From Iphinoe sp. HA4291-MV1 (GTDB lineage Bacteria; Cyanobacteriota; Cyanobacteriia; Cyanobacteriales; Nostocaceae): DNA of 50,787 bases. Every line of letters starts with the position of its first letter. The first letter of the stretch is position 1. The notes beneath the pieces are model-generated. The model ran no database searches. It saw only the letters and a program-made list of their open reading frames with translations, and was not told the origin of the DNA. Shown one piece after another: positions 9,635 through 17,780 of the stretch. Location of the stretch: positions 1-50,787 of the forward strand of contig JAHHHH010000055.1 of the NCBI GenBank assembly GCA_019359415.1, in the 5' to 3' direction. The position numbers and the translations under genes are program-made.

Positions 9635-10357
9635 TTACAGTCCGGCAAACCACTCATAGCCTTGGTCTTCCCAATAGCCCCTAGAGGGTGTTAGATGATT
9701 AACCATTGTAATCCGAGTAACCCACTTACTTTGTTTATAACCTAGTTTGATGGGAGAAGCCAGACGTATAGGTGCACCATTCTCAGCAGACAAGGGTTGA
9801 CCATTTTTTTGATAAGCCATAAGAGTCTGGGGATGGACAGATGAAGCAATATCCCAGCTTTCGTAGTAGCCGTCAGCAGATTTGAAGTAAACAAAGCGGA
9901 CATTCGCTTTGGGTTGAACTAAGGACAATAAGTCTCGTAGTCGCACGCCCCCCCATTGCACGATTGCTGACCAACCCTCAACACAAATGTGACGAATTGT
10001 CATCGAAGTCAGAGGCAGTTTCTGAATATCCTTCATACTTAACTGCATCGGATTGTTAACTTCACCATCAATAGTTAGCCGAAATGTTACCGGGTCAATC
10101 TGGGGAGTGAAGTCAAACGTATTGACCAGCAGGGCATTAGGCTCAATTGCACTGGTGGGAAATTCAGGAACAGGCTTTTGTGGATTCAGTAGTAAAGCTT
10201 CTACACTCTGGTTGAGAGGCTCAAAGGTTTTCCCCACAATATTTTCAAACAGACCGGACGCACAACCGGACATAAGCAAACCTGCTCCAGAAAGTCCAGA
10301 TAACTGGAGTAGTTGACGGCGGTTTAATAGTCGATGAGGACGTTGAATTGGATTCAT
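9635..10357 (-). CDS. Molybdopterin-dependent oxidoreductase (sulfite oxidase / MsrP-like), Tat signal
   Basis: A 240-residue protein of the oxidoreductase molybdopterin-binding family. The N-terminus has a Tat motif NRRQLLQLSG (R13 R14) and a hydrophobic stretch ending in MSGC32, so it is exported folded and may be lipidated. The Mo-pterin thiolate ligand is probably C125 in IRHICVEGWSAIVQWGG, and the C-terminal half has IRLASPIKLGYKQSKWV. It is shorter than E. coli MsrP. It is the last gene of a minus-strand operon, 9 bp after a cytochrome b gene that would supply electrons. The substrate (methionine sulfoxide, sulfite or another oxo compound) cannot be deduced. Confidence 0.85.
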   Translation of the reverse strand: MNPIQRPHRLLNRRQLLQLSGLSGAGLLMSGCASGLFENIVGKTFEPLNQSVEALLLNPQKPVPEFPTSAIEPNALLVNTFDFTPQIDPVTFRLTIDGEVNNPMQLSMKDIQKLPLTSMTIRHICVEGWSAIVQWGGVRLRDLLSLVQPKANVRFVYFKSADGYYESWDIASSVHPQTLMAYQKNGQPLSAENGAPIRLASPIKLGYKQSKWVTRITMVNHLTPSRGYWEDQGYEWFAGL

Positions 10358-10366
10358 GAATTACCT

Positions 10367-10975
10367 CTACCAGAACATGGAGTTGATTAACCGAGAACCT
10401 CCTACCTTAAGTCCTAACAACAAGTGGAAAATCGCAAATATAGCTACCAATGGGATGGTTGCAAAATGAACCACTCGCAGAGCTTGCCAACTACCAAGTA
10501 AGTTAATGATCCAATGGAACTGAGCAGGTTTATACATCCCTATCCCGCTCAGTATGGCAAGCAAAAGAATTGGAATGATAGCAGTGTAGACAAATCGGTG
10601 CCAAGCATATATTTTGCGCTTGGGGTTTTGACCCACTTGCACTGCTTTGAGGTCATTAACACCAACAAATCGACGTTTCCAACGTTGAGTGATAAAAATG
10701 TATAGCCCGTACCAGAGTAAATTCAGTGCAAACAGCCACATAGCAGCAAAATGCCAGTGTCTACCGCCAGCTAGCCACCCTCCCAGCAAAAACAGCGACG
10801 GAAATTGCCAACCTCCCCGCCCACCGAAGACTGGATTAGCATTGTATATTTGTAGCCCACTGGTCATCATTAACAGCAAGCTAATGATGTTAACCCAGTG
10901 AAATATCTTGGCTAAAAGAGCTTGGCTTGGTTGCGATCGAGATCGGGACTTTTTAGAAGGAGTAGACGCATTCAT
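10367..10975 (-). CDS. Membrane cytochrome b (cytochrome b/b6-like) electron donor subunit
   Basis: A 202-residue integral membrane protein with about four TM helices. Candidate haem-b histidines lie at the starts of helices: KIFHWVNIISLLL, GRHWHFAAMWLF, YAWHRFVYTAII and RVVHFATIPLVA...FHLLLGL. It probably carries electrons from quinol to the molybdopterin enzyme encoded 9 bp downstream, similar in role though not clearly in family to MsrQ. A basic, Ser-rich N-terminus precedes the first helix. The gene starts 48 bp after the ccdA-like gene ends. Confidence 0.8.
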   Translation of the reverse strand: MNASTPSKKSRSRSQPSQALLAKIFHWVNIISLLLMMTSGLQIYNANPVFGGRGGWQFPSLFLLGGWLAGGRHWHFAAMWLFALNLLWYGLYIFITQRWKRRFVGVNDLKAVQVGQNPKRKIYAWHRFVYTAIIPILLLAILSGIGMYKPAQFHWIINLLGSWQALRVVHFATIPLVAIFAIFHLLLGLKVGGSRLINSMFW

Positions 10976-11023
10976 AGCGATTTTCTCTCTACAGAGGTCT
11001 ATGATTAAAAATGTATTGTGACT

Positions 11024-11716
11024 TTATAGTGGCAAACGGGGAAAAAATGGGGCTAGCCAAAGTTGTACCTGGACATCCCAACCTAAGAGAATTGCGATCG
11101 CACCAGCCACTACCATGACACCCCCCACTCTTTGCAAAACCATACTGTGAGACCGCAAACTCAGCAGCTTTTGAGCTAAACGGCGACCTCCGTAGGCGAG
11201 TGCAATCAAAGGTAATGCTGCCCCCACACCATAGACTATGAGTAAAACAAAAGCATCTGCAATCTGATGTTTAACTGCTGCCAAAACTAGAATGCTTCCT
11301 AAAACAGGTCCTGCACAGGGCGTCCACAGCAAGCCAAGCTGAGTTCCCAGCCAAAACTCTCCCCTTAATCCCATATGCAAAGGCTTTCTAGTTCCTTTAC
11401 CTACTCTTAAGTAACTGAACAAACGGTAACTCCACTTGGGAAAAACCGCTAGAATCCCCATGAATAAGAGCAGGAAAATCGCTACAGTTCGCAGCCCACT
11501 AGCTAATCCTGTAAACCAGCTCGCCGTCACTCCCAAAAGACTACCTGCTACAGCAAATCCTCCAACCAACCCTGCGGCTAAAGCTACGGGACCATAATGA
11601 TGAGACTGAAGGGAGCGACCGACTAGCACGGGCAGGATAGGTAGAACACAGGGCGAAGCGAGGGTCAAAAATCCACCCAGTAGTGCCAGCCCTGCCGATA
11701 GAGCAGATATAGCCAT
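11024..11716 (-). CDS. CcdA/DsbD-type transmembrane thiol-disulfide reductant carrier
   Basis: A 230-residue protein with about six TM helices. The two redox cysteines of the CcdA family are visible: C23 in LASPCVLPILP and C134 in LLWTPCAGPVLG. Each lies in a proline-flanked motif at the start of a helix. The family moves reducing equivalents from cytoplasmic thioredoxin to exported thiol proteins. Here the obvious recipient is the thioredoxin-like protein encoded 4 bp upstream in the same operon. Confidence 0.88.
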   Translation of the reverse strand: MAISALSAGLALLGGFLTLASPCVLPILPVLVGRSLQSHHYGPVALAAGLVGGFAVAGSLLGVTASWFTGLASGLRTVAIFLLLFMGILAVFPKWSYRLFSYLRVGKGTRKPLHMGLRGEFWLGTQLGLLWTPCAGPVLGSILVLAAVKHQIADAFVLLIVYGVGAALPLIALAYGGRRLAQKLLSLRSHSMVLQRVGGVMVVAGAIAILLGWDVQVQLWLAPFFPRLPL

Positions 11717-11720
11717 TGGC

Positions 11721-12311
11721 TCACCCTAATAACTGACGGATTGTCTGCTCAGTTTTCTCATAAGCTCCTTCCCCTATATGGTCATATTGTATGAACCCCT
11801 GACGGTTTGCCAAAAATAGATGAGGCCAATACTGGTTGTTAAAGGCGTTCCAGGTTTTATAGTCGTTATCTAAGGGAACCGGATAGGTAATTTGGTGTTG
11901 CTTCAACGCTCTTTTGACATTGTTTACGTCCCGCTCGAATGCAAACTCAGGAGTGTGAACCCCAATCACCTTGAGTCCTTGCGCTACAAATTGTCGATGC
12001 CAACGAACAACATAGGGGAGAGTTCGCTGACAATTGATGCACCCAAAAGTCCAGAAATGAATGAGTACAATTTTCCCCTTGAGGTTTTGAGTCGTTAGGG
12101 GAGCAGAATTTAGCCACTGATTTATGCCCTGAAACTCGGGTAAAGCCTTAGTTGAAGGTTGAGCAGCAATAGCATTTAAGGAAGTTGAGCTATCAGTTCT
12201 TCCAAAGGCTAGGTCAAGGATTGTTTCTGCACTTGCTAGCATAGCTCCAATCCCAAAGCAAGATAGCAACTGGCGTCGCCGTAACAAGTTCTTATTCATT
12301 GAAAATTCCAT
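11721..12311 (-). CDS. Exported thioredoxin-fold (TlpA/redoxin) protein
   Basis: A 196-residue thioredoxin-like protein. A possible Tat motif (LLRRRQLLSCFG) and a hydrophobic stretch precede the redoxin domain. Its active site is C91-I-N-C94 in HFWTFGCINCQRTLPY, the form typical of proteins fused to or paired with DsbD/CcdA. The start could be ATG 12311 or the internal ATG at 12299 (MNKNLL). It is the first gene of the redox operon and probably reduces disulfides on the periplasmic side, with CcdA as its electron source. Confidence 0.85.
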   Translation of the reverse strand: MEFSMNKNLLRRRQLLSCFGIGAMLASAETILDLAFGRTDSSTSLNAIAAQPSTKALPEFQGINQWLNSAPLTTQNLKGKIVLIHFWTFGCINCQRTLPYVVRWHRQFVAQGLKVIGVHTPEFAFERDVNNVKRALKQHQITYPVPLDNDYKTWNAFNNQYWPHLFLANRQGFIQYDHIGEGAYEKTEQTIRQLLG

Positions 12312-12491
12312 AGAAGGGGAAGAGGTACTAGTATAAATAAAGACTAGTACCGTTCGGAATTTTGCTGGTATAGTGCTATAATTTCTGGCTGTTGTAGGAT
12401 TTGCATTTTTCTGAAAAGATTTTTTTCAAAAGAAGAATTTCGCGAATCCTAATTTATCAATAAACCACATGAAAGTGGCTATTACGAAACT

Positions 12492-12932
12492 TCACTTACC
12501 TGGCGACATCGAGTCACCCGGTTTGGACATTGAGTCACCCGGTTTGGACATCGAGTCACCCGGTTTGGACATTGAGTCACCCGGTTTGGACATCGAGTCA
12601 CCCGGTTTGGACATCGAGTCACCCGGTTTGGACATCGAGTCACCCGGTTTGGACATTGAGTCACCCGGTTTGGACATTGAGTCACCCGGTTTGGACATCG
12701 AGTCACCAGGTTTCATGGCAGAGGGTTCCAATTTGTGAGTATAGCAATAGTAATTGACGCGATTACCGCCATGGTAATAGCAATGCTGCCCTTTAAGCGG
12801 AGTTTTGCTAAGAGTATAGCCTGGTGGCATGGTTGATTCTGCCTTTAATGCCACTGGTGCAGCGATAATTCCAAGTCCGAAAACTGAAATGCTAACCAAT
12901 ACTTGACTAAAGAGGATTTTGGTGACTTTCAT
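12492..12932 (-). CDS. Secreted protein with ten KPGDSMS heptapeptide repeats
   Basis: A 146-residue protein. A signal peptide of about 30 residues ends near ALKA. The mature N-terminus is short and rich in Tyr, His and Cys (GQHCYYHGGNRVNYYCYTHK) and is followed by ten exact or near-exact copies of KPGDSMS. The repeats come from a 21-bp tandem DNA repeat (12505-12714), which keeps other frames open too. The minus frame is preferred because it alone has a signal peptide and a plausible non-repeat domain. The function is unknown; the repeat region could be a flexible or surface-exposed spacer whose length varies by slippage. Confidence 0.7.
   Translation of the reverse strand: MKVTKILFSQVLVSISVFGLGIIAAPVALKAESTMPPGYTLSKTPLKGQHCYYHGGNRVNYYCYTHKLEPSAMKPGDSMSKPGDSMSKPGDSMSKPGDSMSKPGDSMSKPGDSMSKPGDSMSKPGDSMSKPGDSMSKPGDSMSPGK
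12505..12714. repeat. 21-bp tandem repeat, ten units
   Basis: Ten contiguous 21-bp units (consensus GACATYGAGTCACCCGGTTTG on the plus strand) differ mainly at one position (C/T); the last unit has CCAGG in place of CCCGG. The length is a multiple of three, so unit gain or loss preserves the host gene's frame. Confidence 0.95.
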
Positions 12933-13211
12933 AGGTTATTTTTTACTGTTGTACTGACACTATAAGAGTAATTTCTTAGACCAACATTAAAAACAGATGA
13001 GAAGTTGCCTGAGAAGATGCTGAGAAGTTATTTACCATTAGCTCATGGAGTCTCTTGCACAAATCAGGCGATCTGACTTTTCACGGCATTTTGTGGTTTG
13101 TGCAATTGCATTCAAAACTACCGTTCCGAAGCTTGATTTCTTCATCTATTATTTTTAACCTATCGCCGTAATTCCCCATCCGCCATGCGGTGGGGAGAAT
13201 GTCACTGAGAA

Positions 13212-14651
13212 TTAGCCCAATTGCTCACGGAAATAAAGTCGATATAATTCACAACTTGGTATTGCTTGATTTCCCTCAAGCTTCACCAAACCCATGCTTT
13301 CTAATTTGTAAGCAGTGATTGCTTCTAATTGCACACTTGCTGGACCTGTGACAACCCGTTTGAGTGCTTCTGCCAATTTGGGGTGTTCTTGAAGATTTGC
13401 CAAGTGATGTCGCAAGTGATTGCTATAAATTCCGCCAATGGTAGGAGCTTGTTGCAATAGCTGCTCTAGACTAACTTCTCGTCTTGCCAAGTGATAGAGT
13501 GCGACACGTACGAGAAATGGATGACCACCAATCATAGCAATGAGAGGAGCCAGTTTTTTAGCACCTACCGCACCTTCTGCCCAATCTAAGCCATGACGCA
13601 CTGCCAAATCCTGCACTTGCTCTAAACTAAATTCTGGTAACCGAATCGAGAGACCAACATTGAAAGGAGATTGATTGATATCTAATGGGATATAAGCTTC
13701 AGTCGCATGAACAACGACCAGTCGGAGTTTTTGCCAAATTTCTAGTTCGGCTGCGTCCTCATACCAAGAGCGCAGCAATGGTAAAAAGTCTCCTGAAATG
13801 TCTGGATACTCAAAAATCCGATTCACCTCATCCAAAGCTAAGACGACTGGAGAGTCGATTTGCTGGAGTAAGTACCCCTGGAAGTATAATGTGCAGCTCA
13901 CTTTACTACCAATATCTTCATCCCAATAATCATCCAGTCTTGGCTCTATGTTCAATTGTCGGCTAACAGTGGCACAAAACCATCTTAAGAATTTGTCCAA
14001 GCTTGTAAAAATGGTGCTATCTGCTCGCTGTAAACTTAATAGCACTGTGCGTAAACCAACAAGTCTTGCATGAGCCATAATTCTGTGAAGTAGGGAGGTT
14101 TTGCCCATTTGCCCAGGTGCTCGAATGCGGATTATACTTCCTGGTTTACTGATTTCGACATAAGTACGTTCTTCAATTGGGGTATGCTCGATGTAAAAGA
14201 AAGAATTAAGCGGTACAGGACCACCAGGAGTTTCTAGGAAGTCAGGATTAGGAAGTGTATATTCTCGAACTCCCAGCTCCTTCGTTGCGAAAGGAAACTC
14301 TGAACTCCCCTTAGCCTCAAAAGGAACTTGGGGTTCCCTTTGACCACCTAATTGCTGGTCATGCTTCAGCGCTTCCTTGATATTGTGTCTTTTAAAAATC
14401 TCACTTTCCGCTCGCCGCCTGAGAACTGACCGAAAATTGCTTTTTGTTACCTCCTCCTCTAAAGCTTGTGAAAGTAACCTCCATAACTTAGAACCTACGT
14501 CTTTTACGTAATTGGCGTCATAACCAGCATTTTCTGCTATCTCTTGGTAAGTTTGCCCTTCCCAGGCTTGGCGAAATACTACTTCCTGTAGATTATTTAA
14601 GCGTTGCTCCAGAAATGTATCTAAAATAGCTATTGCTTCTTCAACATTCAT
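13212..14651 (-). CDS. AAA_35 ATPase with N-terminal helix-turn-helix (STAND-like)
   Basis: A 479-residue protein. Residues 1-65 form a helical region with YQEIAENAGYDANYVKDVGSKLW, the HTH-like module seen at the N-terminus of many cyanobacterial NB-ARC and AAA_35 proteins. A linker of about 80 residues follows. The ATPase domain has Walker A RAPGQMGKTSLLHR (K184) and Walker B VVLALDEVNRIFE. It ends with winged-helix-like segments (LLQQAPTIGGIYSNHLRHHL). No C-terminal sensor repeats are present and the length fits this short subclass. Such proteins are associated with signalling or conflict systems; the exact role is unknown. A strong hairpin sits 11 nt before the start codon. Confidence 0.85.
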   Translation of the reverse strand: MNVEEAIAILDTFLEQRLNNLQEVVFRQAWEGQTYQEIAENAGYDANYVKDVGSKLWRLLSQALEEEVTKSNFRSVLRRRAESEIFKRHNIKEALKHDQQLGGQREPQVPFEAKGSSEFPFATKELGVREYTLPNPDFLETPGGPVPLNSFFYIEHTPIEERTYVEISKPGSIIRIRAPGQMGKTSLLHRIMAHARLVGLRTVLLSLQRADSTIFTSLDKFLRWFCATVSRQLNIEPRLDDYWDEDIGSKVSCTLYFQGYLLQQIDSPVVLALDEVNRIFEYPDISGDFLPLLRSWYEDAAELEIWQKLRLVVVHATEAYIPLDINQSPFNVGLSIRLPEFSLEQVQDLAVRHGLDWAEGAVGAKKLAPLIAMIGGHPFLVRVALYHLARREVSLEQLLQQAPTIGGIYSNHLRHHLANLQEHPKLAEALKRVVTGPASVQLEAITAYKLESMGLVKLEGNQAIPSCELYRLYFREQLG

Positions 14652-14662
14652 TTATAAAAAAA

Positions 14663-14694
14663 CGATAAAGTCATATTCAAATATGACTTTATCG
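14663..14694 (-). terminator. 15-bp perfect hairpin followed by a T run on the minus strand
   Basis: Arms CGATAAAGTCATATT and AATATGACTTTATCG pair perfectly with a 2-nt loop and are followed, in the minus direction, by TTTTTTTATAA. It lies after the stop of the monooxygenase gene (14752) and could terminate that transcript. It also sits only 11 nt before the ATG of the AAA_35 gene, leaving no room for a normal leader between terminator and start. Confidence 0.55.
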
Positions 14695-14751
14695 GACTTT
14701 TTCATACTTTTTTAAGTTATTCATTTAAATTTAACAGTAGTGTTATCCCAC

Positions 14752-15051
14752 CTAAGCCAAAAGACTGTAGCGACGGATATCAGGTGCAGTCGCAAGCAAA
14801 CCCTCAAATTTAGCGACTGCTTCTTCAATATGGGCTGTGGCTAAATGAGCATCCAAAGCATCATGAGAAGCCCATTCCTCGACAAAAGTGAAATCTGTTG
14901 GGTCAGACTCATTTTGTAGCAATTCGTACTTTATACAGTCTACTTCTTGCCGAGTTGGTTCAATAATTGCCAACAGTAAAGCTTTAACAGCTTCTACTTT
15001 TTCAGGTAAAGCAACAATCCGGGCAACAACGCGAATAGTTTGATTAGTCAT
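14752..15051 (-). CDS. Putative quinol monooxygenase (ABM domain, YgiN-like)
   Basis: A 99-residue single-domain protein of the antibiotic biosynthesis monooxygenase (ABM) fold. Features are VVARIVALPEKVEAVKALL, TRQEVDCIKYEL, FTFVEEWASHDALDAHLATAHI and a terminal beta strand. Family members are cofactor-free dimers that oxidise quinols or related aromatics. It is a single gene with a hairpin after its stop codon. The substrate is unknown. Confidence 0.88.
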   Translation of the reverse strand: MTNQTIRVVARIVALPEKVEAVKALLLAIIEPTRQEVDCIKYELLQNESDPTDFTFVEEWASHDALDAHLATAHIEEAVAKFEGLLATAPDIRRYSLLA

Positions 15052-15165
15052 TTGTTATGCAAGTAAGTTGTTAATTGCTGATTGTTAATTATTCCATATG
15101 AATTAAGTATAAACTTGACGTAGCGTGTGTTATGCCGAAGGAATCGCGCACCTTCAATTGCCGAT

Positions 15166-15195
15166 GGTGCGTTACGCCTAAAGCGATAACGCACC
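15166..15195. repeat. Interspersed repeat with 9-bp inverted arms
   Basis: GGTGCGTTA and TAACGCACC flank a 12-nt loop inside an 80-bp GC-rich block (15120-15200) of a type scattered through cyanobacterial intergenic DNA. It has no coding signal. Confidence 0.5.
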
Positions 15196-15295
15196 CTACG
15201 ATTTAATTTTATTAACTTCACGGATTTCGACGAAAATTCTTCTGGTTTTTCTCAGGCAGATTTCTGGGCGGGACTTCCCGTCCTTGGTAAAACTA

Positions 15296-15406
15296 ATGAA
15301 TCGTTCACCAAAAGGTCGTTTAGAAATTCTCTATCTTGATGAGGAACTGAGGATTACGCGTGGGGAACGAGGGACAGTTTTAGTCTGTCAGCGATCGCAC
15401 AATTAA
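15296..15406 (+). pseudogene. C-terminal fragment of a PAP/fibrillin gene
   Basis: A 36-codon frame reads RSPKGRLEILYLDEELRIT followed by RGERGTVLVCQR and a stop. This matches the C-terminal strand of plastid-lipid-associated protein (PAP)/fibrillin family members (K-G-x-L-E-I-x-Y-L-D-E-D-L-R-I-x-R-G). No recognisable N-terminal part precedes it in any frame, so it is a decayed fragment. Confidence 0.6.
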
Positions 15407-15452
15407 GAACAAGATCGCACAATTAAGAACAAGATTGCGGAATTGAGAACAA
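15393..15452. repeat. 20-bp tandem repeat, three units
   Basis: Three consecutive 20-bp units (GATCGCACAATTAAGAACAA, the third diverged) begin at the stop codon of the PAP fragment and lie just before the next gene. Confidence 0.85.
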
Positions 15453-15497
15453 GAACGATGTAGTCATAAATAAAATACCGCGCTTACGAGGTAGCAT

Positions 15498-15914
15498 ATG
15501 GAGCCACTCACTGCTGGTGCGATCGCCACTCTTGCTTTCACCAAAGCTTTTGAGAAAACAATCGAGAAATTCACAGAAGCAGCCCTCGCCAAGATGGATG
15601 AGTTGCGCAAAAAGATTTGGGAGAAGTTGCGGGGAAATCCCAAAGCAGAAAAAGCGCTAACTGTGGTTGAACAAGGAAACAAGTCTGAGTTAGAGCGTCT
15701 AGCAGTGTACTTGCAAGATTCTATGGATGATGATCCAGAGTTTGCTGCACAAGTGCAAGCACTTGCTCAAGAGATTAATGCAGGAAAGTTGCAAGACAAC
15801 AGCAACATGACCCAAAATAATTATGACAGCAGCACCGGCTACCAAACGAGAGTTGAAACTGAAAAAGGGACAACAAACATCGGTGGGACTCACACCCATA
15901 ATTACAATACTTGA
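15498..15914 (+). CDS. Small helical protein with an Asn/Thr/Gly-rich tail, unrecognised
   Basis: A 138-residue protein. Residues 1-95 are predicted helical (PLTAGAIATLAFTKAFEKT, then KMDELRKKIWEKLRG and DDPEFAAQVQALAQEI). Residues 100-138 are low-complexity and rich in N, T, G, Y and H, ending GTTNIGGTHTHNYNT. I recall similar cyanobacterial proteins next to NB-ARC/TPR and other conflict-type genes. By eye the tail resembles the short Asn/Gly-rich amyloid signalling motifs found beside NLR-like receptors. That resemblance is inference only. A TPR-gene remnant lies 0.5 kb downstream. Confidence 0.7.
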   Translation: MEPLTAGAIATLAFTKAFEKTIEKFTEAALAKMDELRKKIWEKLRGNPKAEKALTVVEQGNKSELERLAVYLQDSMDDDPEFAAQVQALAQEINAGKLQDNSNMTQNNYDSSTGYQTRVETEKGTTNIGGTHTHNYNT

Positions 15915-16010
15915 CTGCAGTCGCCCGAACGGGAACGGGCAAAGTCAAATCCCCCAAATCATATTTCGTATCCTTCTGAGCCAAGAGATGATAATTTATT
16001 CTCACAAGTT

Positions 16011-16379
16011 TTGAGCGACTCTGAACGAATTTTAAAGCTACGAGTGCATCGAGCTATGTTTGTCAAAAGCATGATTGAATGCTACTTCGTTAATCTAACT
16101 AATCTGTCGCCGAATAGGGCACTAGAAGTAACTCATGTATGGTACGAAGATGAAGAAAAACACTTTATTCCATTGATTCACCCTTCAAGATTATTGCCTG
16201 TGAGATTAGAATTGGAACAATCGTGGGAAACATGGATTGCTGTTGAAAACCTTCCGAGAGCTACACAGAATAATGCATACCAAAATTTTCGTGCAAGGAT
16301 ATCAACGGGTGCTATTTTCAAATCAGAAGCTAATCCTAATGTTCCTCCCTATGGAACAGTACCCGGAGGTCCGATTTAG
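16011..16379 (+). CDS. Conserved-looking hypothetical protein
   Basis: A 122-residue frame from TTG 16011; the internal ATG at 16056 (MFVKSMIECYFVNLTNLS) may be the true start. The sequence is beta-rich: THVWYEDEEKHFIPL, RLLPVRLELEQSWETWIAV, NFRARISTGAIFKSEANP. It ends in a Pro/Gly-rich tail. No domain is recognised. It lies between the Asn-tailed protein and the TPR remnant and may belong to the same former module. No strong ribosome binding site supports either start. Confidence 0.55.
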   Translation: MSDSERILKLRVHRAMFVKSMIECYFVNLTNLSPNRALEVTHVWYEDEEKHFIPLIHPSRLLPVRLELEQSWETWIAVENLPRATQNNAYQNFRARISTGAIFKSEANPNVPPYGTVPGGPI

Positions 16380-16469
16380 AAATTTGATCCAGTAGTGAAG
16401 ATTGCCGCATACCAATTTTGTTATAGCGGACTGTTCAAATGGTTTACGCTTTGTAAGTAACAAATTTAT

Positions 16470-16764
16470 TCAGTACCCTTTGGCAGGACTCTACGATTCC
16501 CAAGGACGGTACACTGAAGCAGAACCACTCTACATCAAAGCTTTGGAACTAAGACAACGCCTGCCCTTAGATGAGCACCCGTCGATCGCCTCCAGTTACA
16601 ACAACTTGGCAGGACTCTACGATTCCCAAGGACGGTACACTGAAGCAGAACCACTCTACATCAAAGCTTTGGAAATTGCTGAACGCAGCTTAGGAGTCAA
16701 TCATCCCAACACAATCATTTTCCGTGAAAATTTGCAATTCTTACGCGACAATCGCCAGTCTTAG
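16470..16764 (+). pseudogene. 3' fragment of a TPR (kinesin-light-chain-like) repeat gene
   Basis: The frame carries two 42-residue TPR_12 units (LAGLYDSQGRYTEAEPLY) and ends FLRDNRQS. Upstream of about 16476 the frame (from 16402) has no TPR character, so the 5' part is missing. The two units share a roughly 70-bp exact DNA repeat spaced 126 bp apart (16480 and 16606). This is probably the remains of the sensor half of a STAND/TPR protein. Confidence 0.7.
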
Positions 16765-16814
16765 TACAGCTTTGCGTAAAATTGTGGCGAATTGAGGGTT
16801 GAAATTTAAACGCA

Positions 16815-17120
16815 TAGGCGCTGAGTCGCAAAGCGACACGCACTCGCGTTCGCCTACCCGCAGGGTAGGGGCGCACCAGGTAAGCGCAGAGAGAAGTTTG
16901 AGCGGAGGTTTCCTCCGTTCGCGTAGCGTCTCCGGAGGAGACTCAAAGCTTGCCCTACAGGCACGCGCAAGGGACGGTGGGGACGCGGAGAATTCGCGCT
17001 CGTATTAATGATATCAAGTCCGGATGATTAGTTGTCATTGCGTTCGCGCAGCGTGCCCAGAGGGCATACGTAATGAAATGAAGCGTTCGCGCAGCATGTC
17101 CCTTTGGGACTCAGCAATCT
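16815..17120. repeat. Cluster of GC-rich palindromic interspersed repeats
   Basis: The gene-free stretch 16765-17207 is filled with variants of GCGTTCGCGCAGCGT followed by small palindromes such as CTCCGGAGGAG and CCCAGAGGG. Related blocks occur at about 18240-18315, 18372-18425, 38078-38128, 46262-46360, 49232-49280 and inside several genes. I see no coding sequence here. Confidence 0.8.
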
Positions 17121-17512
17121 CAGAACCAATGACGAATTATAAGTAATTGAGCGGACATGATATGAAATGCTGTACTTATACTTTGCACGGTCAAAAACTG
17201 AGCTTCTCTAATTAAGCCAAGAACGATACTCACTCAAGCTACTAACCTTGGGTTCAAAGCGCAATCTGTACCCGTACGAAGTATAGTTACCACAGCTAGA
17301 GCGCCAGTCCAGTGTAATGACTTGACGAAAAATGCAGAATATGCATGTGGCATTAACGAAGTTTTGAGACCGAAGTTTAAGGCGATCGCCAAAAACTATC
17401 GCCTCAATATTTAGCTTAAAATTGGTGTTTTGTAATGAGCCACATATTTTCGTTTTTGTCAACATATATTAGTGGACCGGCTCTCTAGTCCAACTGCGCC
17501 AAACGCCCAGCT

Positions 17513-17761
17513 TCAAGCTTTCACCATTTCAGATTTTGCATCAGGCGAGACTCGCTCAAAGTACAATACCATAATCTGATTTGGACGCAAACCAATTGAT
17601 TCATAAGTGCGTCCGTTGCGGTGACTAAACTCAACTTCAAAAGCACTACCACCCGCCAACATCTCGACCACCGTACCAACTTGTCCACGCCACAAATTAT
17701 ATTCGGGAAGGTCTACCGTCAAGGCTACCACATCAAGCAATTTGACTGAATTGGTTGTCAT
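17513..17761 (-). CDS. DUF4926 domain protein
   Basis: An 82-residue protein of the DUF4926 family. The KOW/SH3-like core is LLDVVALTVDLPEYNLWRG, then GQVGTVVEML and FEVEFSHRNGRTYESIGL. The start (ATG 17761) has an upstream AGGTGAG ribosome binding site. It is encoded 19 bp after the DUF6883 gene in the same direction, and the two families are often neighbours. I infer a two-gene unit, possibly toxin-antitoxin-like, with no direct proof. Confidence 0.8.
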   Translation of the reverse strand: MTTNSVKLLDVVALTVDLPEYNLWRGQVGTVVEMLAGGSAFEVEFSHRNGRTYESIGLRPNQIMVLYFERVSPDAKSEMVKA

Positions 17762-17780
17762 CTCATCTCACCTCCAAGTA

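Noticed and set aside
12469-12757. Several open frames on both strands across the 21-bp repeat
   Set aside because: They arise because the period is a multiple of three with no stop in any frame. Only the minus frame 12492-12932 has a signal peptide and a non-repeat domain.
17208-17465. An 85-residue minus-strand frame
   Set aside because: No family pattern, poor start context, and unusual Cys/Phe-rich composition; it could be a decayed gene but cannot be supported.
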